From Bradyrhizobium sp. AUGA SZCCT0158 (GTDB lineage: Bacteria > Pseudomonadota > Alphaproteobacteria > Rhizobiales > Xanthobacteraceae), in NCBI RefSeq assembly GCF_018130065.1, contig NZ_JAFCME010000002.1:355433-419432 (forward strand): DNA of 64,000 nucleotides, in the 5' to 3' direction. Both the position numbers and the translations under genes were made by a program. Shown in pieces: positions 26,270-37,548 of this stretch. The notes beneath the pieces were generated by a model. That model was given only the letters and a program-made list of their open reading frames with translations, was not told where the DNA came from and searched no databases. Every line of letters starts with the position of its first letter. Position 1 is the first letter of the stretch.

Positions 26270-26773
26270 TCAGGGTTTGCGCAGGAACACATAGTCCGCC
26301 GAGTAAGGCACGTTGAGGAAGCTGCCGATGGTCTCGCAGGCGCCGTCGCGCTTGCCGCCTTTGGTGTTGATCCGCTGCACAATGGTGGCATCTGCGAGGA
26401 CGCCGCTGCCGCGCCGGGAGGTTACTTCGAGCTTCAGCCAGGGAATGTCATTCGCGGTCGCGCCGGGGGCGTTGCCGGCGACCTTGGCGGCCACCGGGCT
26501 GCCGTCGCTGTGTTCCCAATTCGGTCCGGCGTAGTGGCGGCCGACGGTCTTGCCGTCGGCGAGCAGCGTCGCGATCGGTTCGCGGAACGACCAGATCGCC
26601 TTGCCATCGGCGCCGGCCTTGCATTCATAGACCTGCGCGCCTTCGGCATGCAGGGTCACGACGACGCTCTGGCCGGGCGCCGCGATGGCGTCGGGAAGCG
26701 GGTCGCCGGCGTGCGTGATCGCTGAACTCGCTGACAGCAGGAGGACAATCGCGGCAATCCGATGTGGAAGCAT
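26270..26773 (-). CDS. DUF3455 secreted protein
   Basis: A 167-aa protein with a signal peptide (to about ITHAGD). DUF3455 blocks are visible: AEGAQVYECKAGADGKAIWS, GRHYAGPNWEHSDGSPV, IPWLKLEVTSRRGSGVLADA and VQRINTKGGKRDGACE with its second Cys. Cys pair probably forms a disulfide. Function of the family is not established. Convergent with alaS. Confidence 0.85.
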   Translation of the reverse strand: MLPHRIAAIVLLLSASSAITHAGDPLPDAIAAPGQSVVVTLHAEGAQVYECKAGADGKAIWSFREPIATLLADGKTVGRHYAGPNWEHSDGSPVAAKVAGNAPGATANDIPWLKLEVTSRRGSGVLADATIVQRINTKGGKRDGACETIGSFLNVPYSADYVFLRKP

Positions 26774-26780
26774 GGCGATA

Positions 26781-26830
26781 CTCCAAACTCGTCATGGCGA
26801 GGAGCGAAAGCTTTGCTCGCCATGACGTCG
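26781..26830. repeat. short palindromic repeat
   Basis: CGTCATGGCGAGGAGCGAAAGC and GCTTTGCTCGCCATGACG form an imperfect stem between the DUF3455 gene and icd. Confidence 0.55.
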
Positions 26831-26850
26831 ATGGGTCTTGCCGAGGCGGC

Positions 26851-28068
26851 TTACTTCGCCGCCATCGCCTTGGTGAGGTTTTCCGCGACCTTGTCGAGGA
26901 AGCCTGTCGTGGAGAGCCAGCGCTGGTCGGCGCCGACCAGGAGCGCAAGGTCCTTGGTCATGTAGCCGGCCTCGACGGTGTCGACGCAAACCTTCTCCAG
27001 CGTGTCGGCGAACTTCGCCAGTTCCTCGTTATTGTCGAGCTTGGCGCGGTGCGACAGGCCGCGAGTCCAGGCGAAGATCGAGGCGATCGAGTTGGTCGAG
27101 GTTTCCTTGCCCTTCTGGTGCTCGCGGTAATGCCGCGTCACCGTGCCATGCGCGGCCTCGGCTTCCACGGTGTCGCCGTCCGGCGTCATCAGCACCGAGG
27201 TCATCAGGCCGAGCGAGCCATAGCCCTGCGCCACCGTGTCGGACTGCACGTCGCCGTCGTAGTTCTTGCAGGCCCAGACATAGCCGCCGGACCACTTCAT
27301 CGCCGCCGCCACCATGTCGTCGATCAGGCGGTGTTCATAGGTGATCTTCTTCGCCTCGAACTTGGCCTTGAATTCCTTGTCGTAGATGTCCTGGAAGATG
27401 TCCTTGAACCGGCCGTCATAGGTTTTCAGGATGGTGTTCTTGGTCGACAGATAGACCGAATAGCTCTTGGCGAGGCCCTGGTTGAACGAGGCGCGGGCGA
27501 AATCGGCGATCGAGTCGTCGAGATTGTACATCGCAAGCGCAATGCCGGCGCCCGGCGACTTGTAGACTTCGCGCTCGATCACCTGGCCGTCTTCGCCGAC
27601 GAATTTCATCGTCAGCGTGCCCTTGCCGGGGAACTTGAAATCGGTGGCGCGGTACTGGTCGCCGAAGGCGTGACGGCCGATGATGATCGGCTTGGTCCAG
27701 CCGGGCACCAGGCGCGGCACGTTCTTGCAGATGATGGGTTCGCGGAACACCACGCCGCCGAGGATGTTGCGGATGGTGCCGTTGGGCGACTTCCACATTT
27801 CCTTGAGGCCGAATTCCTTCACCCGGGCCTCGTCCGGGGTGATGGTGGCGCATTTGACGCCGACGCCGACCTTCTTGATGGCGTTAGCGGCGTCGATGGT
27901 GACCTGGTCATTGGTCTTGTCGCGGTATTCCATCCCGAGGTCGAAATACATCAGGTTCACGTCAAGGAACGGGTTGATCAGCTTGTCCTTGATGTACTGC
28001 CAGATGATCCGGGTCATCTCGTCGCCATCGAGTTCGACGACGGGGTTGGTCACCTTGATTTTTGCCAT
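26851..28068 (-). CDS. icd: isocitrate dehydrogenase (NADP+), eukaryote-like homodimeric type
   Basis: A 405-aa TCA-cycle enzyme converting isocitrate to 2-oxoglutarate with NADPH formation. Starts [40 protein letters not shown] carries the substrate-binding Ser/Arg cluster; the Mg-binding Asp region is [20 protein letters not shown]; the NADP site is [15 protein letters not shown]. Length matches the eukaryote-like subfamily found in rhizobia. Single-gene unit. Confidence 0.97.
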   Translation of the reverse strand: MAKIKVTNPVVELDGDEMTRIIWQYIKDKLINPFLDVNLMYFDLGMEYRDKTNDQVTIDAANAIKKVGVGVKCATITPDEARVKEFGLKEMWKSPNGTIRNILGGVVFREPIICKNVPRLVPGWTKPIIIGRHAFGDQYRATDFKFPGKGTLTMKFVGEDGQVIEREVYKSPGAGIALAMYNLDDSIADFARASFNQGLAKSYSVYLSTKNTILKTYDGRFKDIFQDIYDKEFKAKFEAKKITYEHRLIDDMVAAAMKWSGGYVWACKNYDGDVQSDTVAQGYGSLGLMTSVLMTPDGDTVEAEAAHGTVTRHYREHQKGKETSTNSIASIFAWTRGLSHRAKLDNNEELAKFADTLEKVCVDTVEAGYMTKDLALLVGADQRWLSTTGFLDKVAENLTKAMAAK

Positions 28069-28179
28069 GACGGAGGGGGCCTTTTTTGGAAAACCGCGCG
28101 TTTAGCGGCGGATGGGATGGTGGTGCCGTCGCTATAGCACCCGAAAACGCGGGCTGGAAGGCGCAGATATGGCTGGTTT

Positions 28180-28794
28180 TCAGGCGAGCCCGAAACGCCG
28201 TTCCAGCCAGCTTCGCGCCTTGCCCGGCGGCATGGCGCGGATCACCGCGGCGGCGTTGCGATTCTGCCGGTGCTGGATCTCGGCGATGTGCAAATAGAGC
28301 CGGGCGGCACGCCAGCTGCGGTCCGGATGGCACAGCTCCAGAATTCTGCGCCACACCGCATTGGCATGGCTGGGATGCTCCGCGAAGCAGGCGCGCCAGA
28401 GAATCTCAAGCGCATAGGCCTGCGATGCGTGAGGCTCAATTCGAGAGGCCAAATCGAGGCATTTTTTGAGCTCGCGCTCGGCGTAGACAAGCCGCCCTTG
28501 CTTGAGTGCCACGCCGATCGGCCATGCCATCACGGCCACCGTGCCATAGGCGTCATGGCATGATAGCGCCTCACGCGCGGCTTCTTCCAGGATCGACAAG
28601 GCGGCGCCCGGGTCCGCGTATTCCGCAACCGATGCTAGCGCCTGGACGCGATACCACGCATCGGGGCAGCCGCGCGCCGCGGCCAGCGCCTTGGCGGTGT
28701 CGGTCGGCGCCAGTTGTCCCGCCCGTTGACGGCCGATCAGGGATGCATGTGAAGGCCTTGGGGTATGCGGAAAGCGTTGCTGCTGGGAAGACAT
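28180..28794 (-). CDS. hypothetical helical-repeat protein
   Basis: A 204-aa protein with helical, TPR-like composition: ALASVAEYADPGAALSILEE, QGRLVYAERELKKCLDLASR, NAVWRRILELCHPDRSWRAA. No signal peptide or membrane segment. The family is not recognised; repeats of Ala-rich helices suggest a protein-binding scaffold. Start ATG 28794 lacks a strong ribosome site, so the N-terminus may be shorter. Confidence 0.65.
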   Translation of the reverse strand: MSSQQQRFPHTPRPSHASLIGRQRAGQLAPTDTAKALAAARGCPDAWYRVQALASVAEYADPGAALSILEEAAREALSCHDAYGTVAVMAWPIGVALKQGRLVYAERELKKCLDLASRIEPHASQAYALEILWRACFAEHPSHANAVWRRILELCHPDRSWRAARLYLHIAEIQHRQNRNAAAVIRAMPPGKARSWLERRFGLA

Positions 28795-28858
28795 GAGGCT
28801 TGGTCGCGGCGCGAGCCGGCGCGGTTCGCTCCAAGGCCTGCCACAGGCTCGATCAGGA

Positions 28859-30586
28859 TCAGAACGCCGCCTGCGTCGCCGTTCCCGCCACCACGTACCA
28901 GGTTACGAACAGGCCGCAGATCAGCGCGCCCGGCAGGCTGGAGCCGGTCCGCCGCCAGGTGAAGGTCGCGACCACGGCGCAGATTGCCAGGAGCGGCACG
29001 AACTGGATGGCGACGATGGTCGACAGCGGCACGAAGCCGGGATCGGGCAGCGGGTTGAACAGTTTTCCGGTCAGCCACAGCGTGCCGTATTGCAGCACCA
29101 GCAGCACGATGAAGCCCAGCGTCAGCGCCAGGATGTTGGTGAGGTAAAGGGTGGCGCGGCCCGCCGCCATGGTCGAGAAATTCCGGTGCAGCACATGCAA
29201 CGCCACCACGAAGAACGCGGTGAACGGCACCAGATAGATCAGGAAAATCAGCGCCTGCTTGGCGCTCATCAGCTTCAGCGCCACGATCCAGAACCGGAAG
29301 TCGATCTTGAAGGCGAGGTCGGCCAGCCACAGCGCCGCATAGCCGATCGCGATCGTGGCGACCGCGATGATGACCGACTGGCCTACGACCCCGGCCCGGC
29401 TGGCCCGCTTCGGCGCGAACGGCATCAGGGCCAGCGTGATCAGGGCATTGATGATCGCCCAGACCATGATCTGGTTGGTAATCCCCTGCGGCAGCCAGGC
29501 CGACGGCTTTACAAAAGTGCCGGCCAGCGCGAAGGCAGGATAATAGGTCAGCGCCGGGATGAACGCCGACAGGATGAAGGCCGCGGTCCAGCGCCGGCCG
29601 CTCGCCGCCGAATGGGCCGGCATGGTGCCATCGGCGATCTCGGGCAGCCGCAGGCGGGAATACATCGTGGCTTCCAGCAGGGCATCAAAGGCCCCGATCA
29701 GGAGGGCGACAAAGCCGAGCAGGGCGATCAGCGTGCCGACTTCCTTGCGGACCCAGATCTGGTCGTCGGCCGGCAGCGGCGTGCCGCCCTTCAGGGTTTT
29801 GGCGAACCAGTCGAGGCTGTAGCCGATCGCTTCATGGGAGATGTGCTCGGCCGGGTGGGTGATGGCGGGGGTGTAGAGCACCCGCGCGGTTCCCTGGGCG
29901 ATGTCGCCATAGACCTTGCCCGGCTCGACCGGCCCCTGGGTGCCGAACATCGCCCACAGCTTCGGGCTCTGGGTGACGTCCCGGGCCCGATCGACGCCCC
30001 ACATCAGGGTCGAAAATTCCTCGTATTGGGCGAACACGAGCGCCGTGTTCCGCGGCCAGGTCGGGGTGCCGTCGGCGGCGAACGGCTTGCCGGTGGACGA
30101 GCCCTCCAGCACCATCGACTTGTAGTCGTTGGGCATGGCGGTTGCGGCGGCCAGCACGGTCCAGCCACCCATCGAGTGACCCTCGAGGCCGATATTGGTC
30201 TTGTCGACGAAGTCGAGGCTGCGGAGGTAAGCCAGCCCGTCCGGACCACCAAAGCCGTTGGCGAAAGCGGGCGGGTCGCTATAGCCGTGACCGGTCTGGT
30301 CGAGGGCGAGGACGACATAGCCGCGGCGGGCGAATTCGATGGCAAAGCCGTCCTGGGTCTCGCGCGAATTGATGTAGCCATGGACCGCCAGAATCCCCGG
30401 CGCCGGAATCTGCGGCGTGGCATTCGCCGGGATATAGAGCAGGGCACTCATGGTGTTGCCCTTGGCGCCCTTGAACCTGACGTCCTGGATCCGGATGCCG
30501 CCGGAGGTCTGGGTCAAATGGGCCAGCAGTCCGCCGGCCAAGATGAGGAGGATGCCGACAATCGCCAACGACCATCTGCCGCGCAT
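28859..30586 (-). CDS. membrane-anchored alpha/beta hydrolase with polytopic C-terminal domain
   Basis: A 575-aa protein. An N-terminal membrane helix (SLAIVGILLILAGGLLAHL) is followed by an alpha/beta-hydrolase domain with the oxyanion HGYINSRETQ, the nucleophile elbow GLEGHSMGGW (Ser in GHSMG) and a late His in ITHPAEHISHEAIGY. From about residue 285 there are at least seven hydrophobic helices. Known hydrolases rarely carry this tail, so the membrane half may transport or sense a lipid-like substrate; that is inference. Confidence 0.85.
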   Translation of the reverse strand: MRGRWSLAIVGILLILAGGLLAHLTQTSGGIRIQDVRFKGAKGNTMSALLYIPANATPQIPAPGILAVHGYINSRETQDGFAIEFARRGYVVLALDQTGHGYSDPPAFANGFGGPDGLAYLRSLDFVDKTNIGLEGHSMGGWTVLAAATAMPNDYKSMVLEGSSTGKPFAADGTPTWPRNTALVFAQYEEFSTLMWGVDRARDVTQSPKLWAMFGTQGPVEPGKVYGDIAQGTARVLYTPAITHPAEHISHEAIGYSLDWFAKTLKGGTPLPADDQIWVRKEVGTLIALLGFVALLIGAFDALLEATMYSRLRLPEIADGTMPAHSAASGRRWTAAFILSAFIPALTYYPAFALAGTFVKPSAWLPQGITNQIMVWAIINALITLALMPFAPKRASRAGVVGQSVIIAVATIAIGYAALWLADLAFKIDFRFWIVALKLMSAKQALIFLIYLVPFTAFFVVALHVLHRNFSTMAAGRATLYLTNILALTLGFIVLLVLQYGTLWLTGKLFNPLPDPGFVPLSTIVAIQFVPLLAICAVVATFTWRRTGSSLPGALICGLFVTWYVVAGTATQAAF

Positions 30587-30809
30587 GGACGTCTCCTCTT
30601 GAGGCCTCAGCCGTTGAACCGGCCGCCTGTTTGTTTGCAGCTTCGCTTTGGGTGTGATTGTTAGCCTATCCGAAAGCCGTGCGCGTACAAGCCGCGAGCG
30701 ATCAAGCCCAATTCAGGCTTTGACCGAACTTTCGGAAACGCTACTAAGCCCGTTGTCCGGCTTGGGAATTCTGGCCGCTGTTGCGGTCGATCATTGAGAC
30801 ATGGAATGA

Positions 30810-30847
30810 GGTTTTGAATCAGGTGCTTCGCATGCTGATTCAAAACC
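30810..30847. promoter_or_regulatory. perfect 13-bp inverted repeat with GANTC sites
   Basis: GGTTTTGAATCAG (30810-30822) and CTGATTCAAAACC (30835-30847) pair perfectly. Two more GAATC sites lie at about 30857 and 30876, giving four CcrM-type GANTC sites in about 65 bp before the methyltransferase gene. Could be a cell-cycle methylation-sensitive control region. Confidence 0.5.
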
Positions 30848-30897
30848 TTCAGAAGTTGAATCAGCTTCCGAACTAGAATCAGAAAGTGACGCAGGAT

Positions 30898-32103
30898 ATG
30901 TCCGGGTCTGGGACCGATAAAACCAAGTCTGGTTTGGACTTAGCTGGACCTGTTGTGATCCTTGTCGAACCACAGCTCGGCGAGAATATCGGCATGGCCG
31001 CGCGAGCGATGGGCAACTTCGCTCTTTCTCGTTTAAGAATCGTGAATCCGCGCGACGGCTGGCCGAACATCGCCGCCCAACGTGCGGCGGCGGGTGCCGA
31101 CCAGATTCTCGAGAGTGCCGAATTGTTCGACACCGTCGAGCAGGCGGTCGCGGATCTGACCCTGCTGTTTGCGACCACCGCCCGCGCGCACGACCAGGCC
31201 AAGCCGGTGGTCGCGCCATCAGATGCCGCGGTCGAAATCGCAGCCCATGTCGCCAACCGAGGCGGGGCCGGCATCATGTTCGGCCGCGAGCGATACGGCC
31301 TCCAGAACGAGGAGGTCGCGCTCGCCAACCGGATCATCACCTTCCCGGTCAACCCCGGTTTCGCCTCCCTCAATCTGGCGCAGGCGGTGCTTTTGATCGG
31401 CTATGAGTGGTTCAAGCTATCGACCGGCGGAGCGCTGCCGTTCGCGATGCCCGAACGGTCCGAGCCGGCCTCCCAGCACCAGATGCAGGCCTTCTTCGAC
31501 AACCTCGTCCGGGAACTCGACAAGGTCGAGTTCCTGCGCCCGGCCGAGAAGCGGGACACCATGCTGGTCAACCTGCGCAACATCTTTACCCGGATGGACC
31601 CGACCAAGCAGGACATGCACACCCTCCATGGGGTTGTCATGGCGATCGCCGAGGGGCGCAAGGGTCCAGCCAAGGGCGGTGTGCTGGACGGCGAACAGGC
31701 GACCCGATTGCGGGCGCTGCTGGCTGAACATAGCCAGGCGGCCTCACCGTCGGAGAGCGGCGGAACCGTCCGCGGGCTTGCCCGATTGCTGCGCCGTAAC
31801 CCGACCGACGCCGAGCGGATGCTGTGGCAGGCGCTGACCCGGGACCGCCGCTTCGCCGGCCAGTTCAAACGCCAGACCCCGGTCGGCCGCCACATCCCGG
31901 ACTTCGTCTCCTTCGTGCACCGGATCGCGATCGAGCTGGTCAACCCGACCGAGTCGGAGGCGATCGTCGCCGACCGCGCCGCGCGGCGGAACTGGCTCGA
32001 GGCCCGCGACTACCGGGTGGTCGAGATGCGGGTGGCGGATGTGGAGAGGGATCTCGAGGCCGAGCTGGGGCGGCTGGAGGCGAGCCTTCGGCAGGCCGGT
32101 TAA
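30898..32103 (+). CDS. TrmJ-type RNA 2'-O-methyltransferase fused to DUF559 domain
   Basis: About 401 aa. Residues 15-170 form a SPOUT methyltransferase of the TrmJ/TrmH type: VEPQLGENIGMAARAMGNF, NPRDGWPN, MFGRERYGLQNEEV and FPVNPGFASLNLAQAV for the knot that binds SAM. It should methylate tRNA position 32. Residues about 280-385 match DUF559 (NPTDAERMLWQALTRDRRFA, HIPDFVSFVHRIAIELVN), but the catalytic block, normally IEVDGxxH, reads IELVNPTESE, so nuclease activity is probably lost. ATG 30898 is preferred over GTG 30886 by its CAGGAT. Confidence 0.88.
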   Translation: MSGSGTDKTKSGLDLAGPVVILVEPQLGENIGMAARAMGNFALSRLRIVNPRDGWPNIAAQRAAAGADQILESAELFDTVEQAVADLTLLFATTARAHDQAKPVVAPSDAAVEIAAHVANRGGAGIMFGRERYGLQNEEVALANRIITFPVNPGFASLNLAQAVLLIGYEWFKLSTGGALPFAMPERSEPASQHQMQAFFDNLVRELDKVEFLRPAEKRDTMLVNLRNIFTRMDPTKQDMHTLHGVVMAIAEGRKGPAKGGVLDGEQATRLRALLAEHSQAASPSESGGTVRGLARLLRRNPTDAERMLWQALTRDRRFAGQFKRQTPVGRHIPDFVSFVHRIAIELVNPTESEAIVADRAARRNWLEARDYRVVEMRVADVERDLEAELGRLEASLRQAG

Positions 32104-32119
32104 GACAAGTCAGTTCCGA

Positions 32120-34051
<1,932 letters not shown>

Positions 34052-34063
34052 TCCCAAAACTCC

Positions 34064-34109
34064 GAGAATTCGTAATTTGACTACGATTTTTCGTGTATCA
34101 CGAATTCTC
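34064..34109. promoter_or_regulatory. candidate upstream activator site for the sigma-54 regulator
   Basis: GAGAATTCGT (34064-34073) and ACGAATTCTC (34100-34109) are perfect inverted copies, enclosing a TTCGTG-TAT-CACGAA palindrome (34090-34104). The site lies about 60 to 110 bp upstream of the sigma-54 promoter, a normal enhancer distance, and just before the regulator's own start codon. Confidence 0.65.
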
Positions 34110-34170
34110 GTAATCACCAACAATCCAGCTAAACAGCTGCAACAATTCGGCAAACGCGGCCGGATCGGGC

Positions 34171-34185
34171 TGGCACACTCCTTGC
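34171..34185 (+). promoter_or_regulatory. sigma-54 promoter of the cyanate operon
   Basis: TGGCAC-ACTCC-TTGC matches the -24/-12 consensus TGGCAC-N5-TTGC exactly. The expected transcription start is around 34196, 22 bp before the first gene. Confidence 0.85.
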
Positions 34186-34217
34186 GTAATTGACCTCAGC
34201 GTCACGCAGGAGGTTTC

Positions 34218-35606
34218 ATGTCCACGTTCGACAATCCGTTCGACCCCGCCCGCCGACTCCATGCCCAGGGTTGCAGCTGCGGCAGGCACGTTAGCGATGC
34301 CGAACATGATGCCGCCGCGCAGCTTGCGCTGCAGCAGGCGGTGGCGGCTTCCGAAGAGGCCCGCTTCGAGAACGTGGTCGCATCCGCCGTGATGCGCGCG
34401 ATGTTTCCGCAGGATGTGGCGCGCCGCGCCTTTCTGAAATCGGTAGGTGCGGCGACCGCCGCTGCCGCGCTGTCGCAATTCTTCCCGCTGAAGACCGCGA
34501 CCGAGGCCTTCGCCCAAGGCGGGCCGCTGGAAAAGAAGGACCTCAAGGTCGGCTTCATTCCGATCACCTGCGCGACGCCGATCATTATGGCGGCGCCGAT
34601 GGGGTTTTACTCCAAGAACGGCCTCAACGTCGAAGTCATCAAGACCGCCGGCTGGGCCGTCATTCGCGACAAGACCATCAACAAGGAATACGACGCAGCC
34701 CACATGCTGTCGCCGATGCCGCTCGCGATCACCATGGGCGTCGGCTCCAACCCGCTGCCCTACACCATGCCGGCGGTCGAGAACATCAACGGCCAGGCGA
34801 TCACGCTCGCGGTCAAGCACAAGGACAAGCGCGATCCGAAGACCTGGAAGGGCTTCAAGTTCGCCGTCCCGTTCGACTACTCGATGCACAATTACCTGCT
34901 GCGCTATTATCTCGCCGAGCACGGCATCGACCCGGATGCCGACGTGCAGATCCGCGCCGTGCCGCCGCCGGAAATGGTCGCCAACCTGCGTGCGGACAAT
35001 ATCGACGGCTTCCTCGGCCCCGATCCGATGAACCAGCGCGCGGTCTATGACGGCGTTGGCTTCATCCACATCCTGACCAAGGATATCTGGGAGGGGCATC
35101 CCTGCTGCGCCTTTGCCGCATCGAAGGAATTCATCACCTCGATGCCGAACACCTATAGCGCGCTGCTCAAATCGATCATTCAGGCCACCGCGTTTGCCCA
35201 CAAGGCCGAGAACCGCAAGCAGATCGCAGAGGCCATCGCGCCCGCGAATTATTTGAACCAGCCGCAAATCGTGCTCGAGCAGATTCTCACCGGCACGTTT
35301 GCTGATGGCCTTGGCAATGTCGTGAACCAGCCGAACCGCGTCGATTTCGATCCGTTCCCGTGGCAGTCCTTTGCGATCTGGATCATGACGCAGATGAAGC
35401 GTTGGGGGCAGCTCAAGGGCGACGTCGACTATGCCGGCATCGCGGCGCAGGTCTATCTCGCCACCGACGCCACAAGGCTGATGAAAGAGGCGGGGCTGAC
35501 GCCGCCGACCACCACCACCAAGAGCTTTTCGGTGATGGGCAAGACCTTCGATCCGGCCAAGCCCGAGGATTACCTCGCCAGCTTCAAGATCAGGAAGGCT
35601 TCGTGA
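34218..35606 (+). CDS. cynA: ABC transporter substrate-binding protein, NrtA/CmpA family (cyanate/nitrate type)
   Basis: A 462-aa periplasmic binding protein. Long N-terminal region with a twin-arginine signal (VARRAFLKSVGAATAAAALS, RR at 69-70). The ligand domain has KVGFIPITCATPIIMAAPMG, EVIKTAGWAVIRDKTINKEY and DAAHMLSPMPLAITMGVGS, as in nitrate, bicarbonate and cyanate binders. AGGAGG precedes ATG 34218. First gene of the operon; a cyanase gene downstream argues for cyanate as the ligand. Gene symbol used by context. Confidence 0.85.
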   Translation: MSTFDNPFDPARRLHAQGCSCGRHVSDAEHDAAAQLALQQAVAASEEARFENVVASAVMRAMFPQDVARRAFLKSVGAATAAAALSQFFPLKTATEAFAQGGPLEKKDLKVGFIPITCATPIIMAAPMGFYSKNGLNVEVIKTAGWAVIRDKTINKEYDAAHMLSPMPLAITMGVGSNPLPYTMPAVENINGQAITLAVKHKDKRDPKTWKGFKFAVPFDYSMHNYLLRYYLAEHGIDPDADVQIRAVPPPEMVANLRADNIDGFLGPDPMNQRAVYDGVGFIHILTKDIWEGHPCCAFAASKEFITSMPNTYSALLKSIIQATAFAHKAENRKQIAEAIAPANYLNQPQIVLEQILTGTFADGLGNVVNQPNRVDFDPFPWQSFAIWIMTQMKRWGQLKGDVDYAGIAAQVYLATDATRLMKEAGLTPPTTTTKSFSVMGKTFDPAKPEDYLASFKIRKAS

Positions 35607-35772
35607 TGAGCGATGGTCTCGTGTCCCGGACGCAATGCAGCGCGCAGCACGGAGTGCGTAGCGGTGCGTTGCTGAGCCGGGACCGCCACACGCGCGGTGG
35701 GTCCCGGTTCTGCGGAGCATCACTACGCTTCGCTTCGTGCTGCACCGCGCCCGGGGCACGGATATCACAGCC
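35606..35772. repeat. repeat-rich spacer between binding protein and permease genes
   Basis: Contains CGTGTCCCGGACGCAATGCA, GCTGAGCCGGGACC and GGTGGGTCCCGG stems and a GCTTCGTGCTGC element. A palindromic repeat inserted within the operon. No gene seen. Confidence 0.6.
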
Positions 35773-36612
35773 ATGACCTCCTCTTTACGTTTCCGCGCGG
35801 CGATCGTGTCGCTTGCGCTGTTCGCCGCGTTCCTCGGCATCTGGCACATTTCGACGCGAGGCACCGGCACCGTCGCCAACATGACGCCGGAATACGCCAA
35901 GCTGATGGGCCTGACCGCGACCGCCGGCAAGTCGGCGATGCCGGGACCGCTCGATGTCGGCGCCAAGCTGTGGGAGCACCTGAAGAGCCCGTTCTACGAT
36001 AACGGGCCGAACGACAAGGGGCTCGGAATCCAGCTCGGCTATTCCATCGCCCGCGTCGCCCTTGGATATTTCCTGGCTGTGATCGTCGCGATACCGCTCG
36101 GCTTCCTGATCGGGATGTCGCCGCTGTTCAGCAAGGCGCTCGACCCGTTCATCCAGGTGTTGAAGCCGATCTCGCCGCTCGCCTGGATGCCGCTCGCGCT
36201 CTACACCATCAAGGATTCCAGCATTTCCGCGATCTTCGTGATCTTCATTTGTTCGGTGTGGCCGATGCTGCTGAACACCAGCTTTGGCGTCGCGGCCGTA
36301 CGCAAGGAATGGATCAACGTCGCGCGCACGCTCGAAGTCGGGACTGTGCGCCGCGCCTTCACCGTGATCTTGCCGGCGGCGGCGCCGACCATTCTCACGG
36401 GTATGAGGATTTCGATCGGTATCGCCTGGCTCGTGATCGTCGCGGCCGAGATGCTGGTTGGCGGCACCGGCATCGGCTACTTCGTCTGGAACGAGTGGAA
36501 CAACCTTTCGATCACCAACGTCATCATCGCGATCCTGCTGATCGGCATCGTCGGCATGCTGCTCGACCAGATCCTTGCGCGGTTCACGCGCATGGTCACG
36601 TTCCCGGAGTAG
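35773..36612 (+). CDS. cynB: ABC transporter permease, NrtB/CmpB type
   Basis: A 279-aa permease beginning MTSSLRFRAAIVSLALFAAF. Six membrane segments are visible, with the ABC-contact EAA loop near NVARTLEVGTVRRAFTVILP and AAPTILTGMRISIGIAWLVI. It imports the substrate captured by the upstream binding protein. ATG 35773 follows the repeat; the ATPase gene starts 4 bp after its stop. Symbol by context. Confidence 0.9.
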   Translation: MTSSLRFRAAIVSLALFAAFLGIWHISTRGTGTVANMTPEYAKLMGLTATAGKSAMPGPLDVGAKLWEHLKSPFYDNGPNDKGLGIQLGYSIARVALGYFLAVIVAIPLGFLIGMSPLFSKALDPFIQVLKPISPLAWMPLALYTIKDSSISAIFVIFICSVWPMLLNTSFGVAAVRKEWINVARTLEVGTVRRAFTVILPAAAPTILTGMRISIGIAWLVIVAAEMLVGGTGIGYFVWNEWNNLSITNVIIAILLIGIVGMLLDQILARFTRMVTFPE

Positions 36613-36616
36613 AGCG

Positions 36617-37528
36617 ATGACCGACAAATTCATCTCGATCGAAGGTATCGCGCGGCGTTATCCCGGCGCCGACGGTGGCCAGATCAGCGTGTTCGAGGAT
36701 CTCTGGCTGTCGATGTCGCGCGGCGAATTCGGCTGCGTGATCGGACATTCCGGCTGCGGCAAGACCACGGTGCTCAACATCCTCGCCGGCCTCGACGAGC
36801 CCAGCGAAGGCGCCGTCATCGTCGACGGGCAGGCGATCGAAGGCACCAGCCTCGACCGCGCCGTGATCTTCCAGAGCCACGCGCTGCTGCCGTGGCGCAC
36901 GGTGCTCGGCAATGTCTCCTATGCCGTCACCTCGAAATGGCGCGACTGGGACCGCGCCAAGGTGAAGGCGCATGCGCAGAAATTCATCGACCTGGTCGGG
37001 CTGACCGGCTCCGAGCACAAGCGCCCGTCGGAATTGTCTGGCGGCATGAAGCAGCGTGTCGGCATCGCGCGGGCGCTTTCGATCACGCCAAAAATCATGC
37101 TGATGGACGAGCCGTTCTCCGCGCTCGACGCGCTGACGCGCGGCACGCTGCAGGACGAGGTGCGCCGCATCTGCCTGGAGACCGGACAGACCGCCTTCAT
37201 GATCACCCATGACGTGGATGAGGCGATCTACCTCGCCGACAAGATTTTCCTGATGACCAACGGCCCCGGCGCGGTGCTGGCGGAGATCGTGGAAAATCCG
37301 CTGCCAAAGGATCGCGGCCGCATCGATCTGCACCGCCATCCCTATTACTACGCGCTGCGCAACCACATCGTCGATTTCCTGGTCAGCCGCAGCAAGACCT
37401 TTGCGGCCACTGTAGCCAATCACGATCCGCGCAACGTGCCGATCGTGCGGCCGGGCCTGAGCGAGCCGACCATCGTCGCGTCGCCGAAAATGATCGAGGC
37501 CAGCCCGGCTCAGACGATCGCCCGTTAA
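36617..37528 (+). CDS. cynD: ABC transporter ATP-binding protein, NrtD/CmpD type
   Basis: A 303-aa ATPase: Walker A GHSGCGKTT, Q-loop FQSHALLPWRTVLGNVSYAV, signature LSGGMKQR, Walker B KIMLMDEPFSALD, H-loop ITHDVDEAIYLAD. C-terminal extension of about 50 residues after LHRHPYYYALRNHIVDFL. Energises cyanate or nitrate import. Starts 4 bp after the permease stop, so the two are one transcript. Symbol by context. Confidence 0.92.
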   Translation: MTDKFISIEGIARRYPGADGGQISVFEDLWLSMSRGEFGCVIGHSGCGKTTVLNILAGLDEPSEGAVIVDGQAIEGTSLDRAVIFQSHALLPWRTVLGNVSYAVTSKWRDWDRAKVKAHAQKFIDLVGLTGSEHKRPSELSGGMKQRVGIARALSITPKIMLMDEPFSALDALTRGTLQDEVRRICLETGQTAFMITHDVDEAIYLADKIFLMTNGPGAVLAEIVENPLPKDRGRIDLHRHPYYYALRNHIVDFLVSRSKTFAATVANHDPRNVPIVRPGLSEPTIVASPKMIEASPAQTIAR

Positions 37529-37548
37529 CATTCACCAGGAGACCTGAC

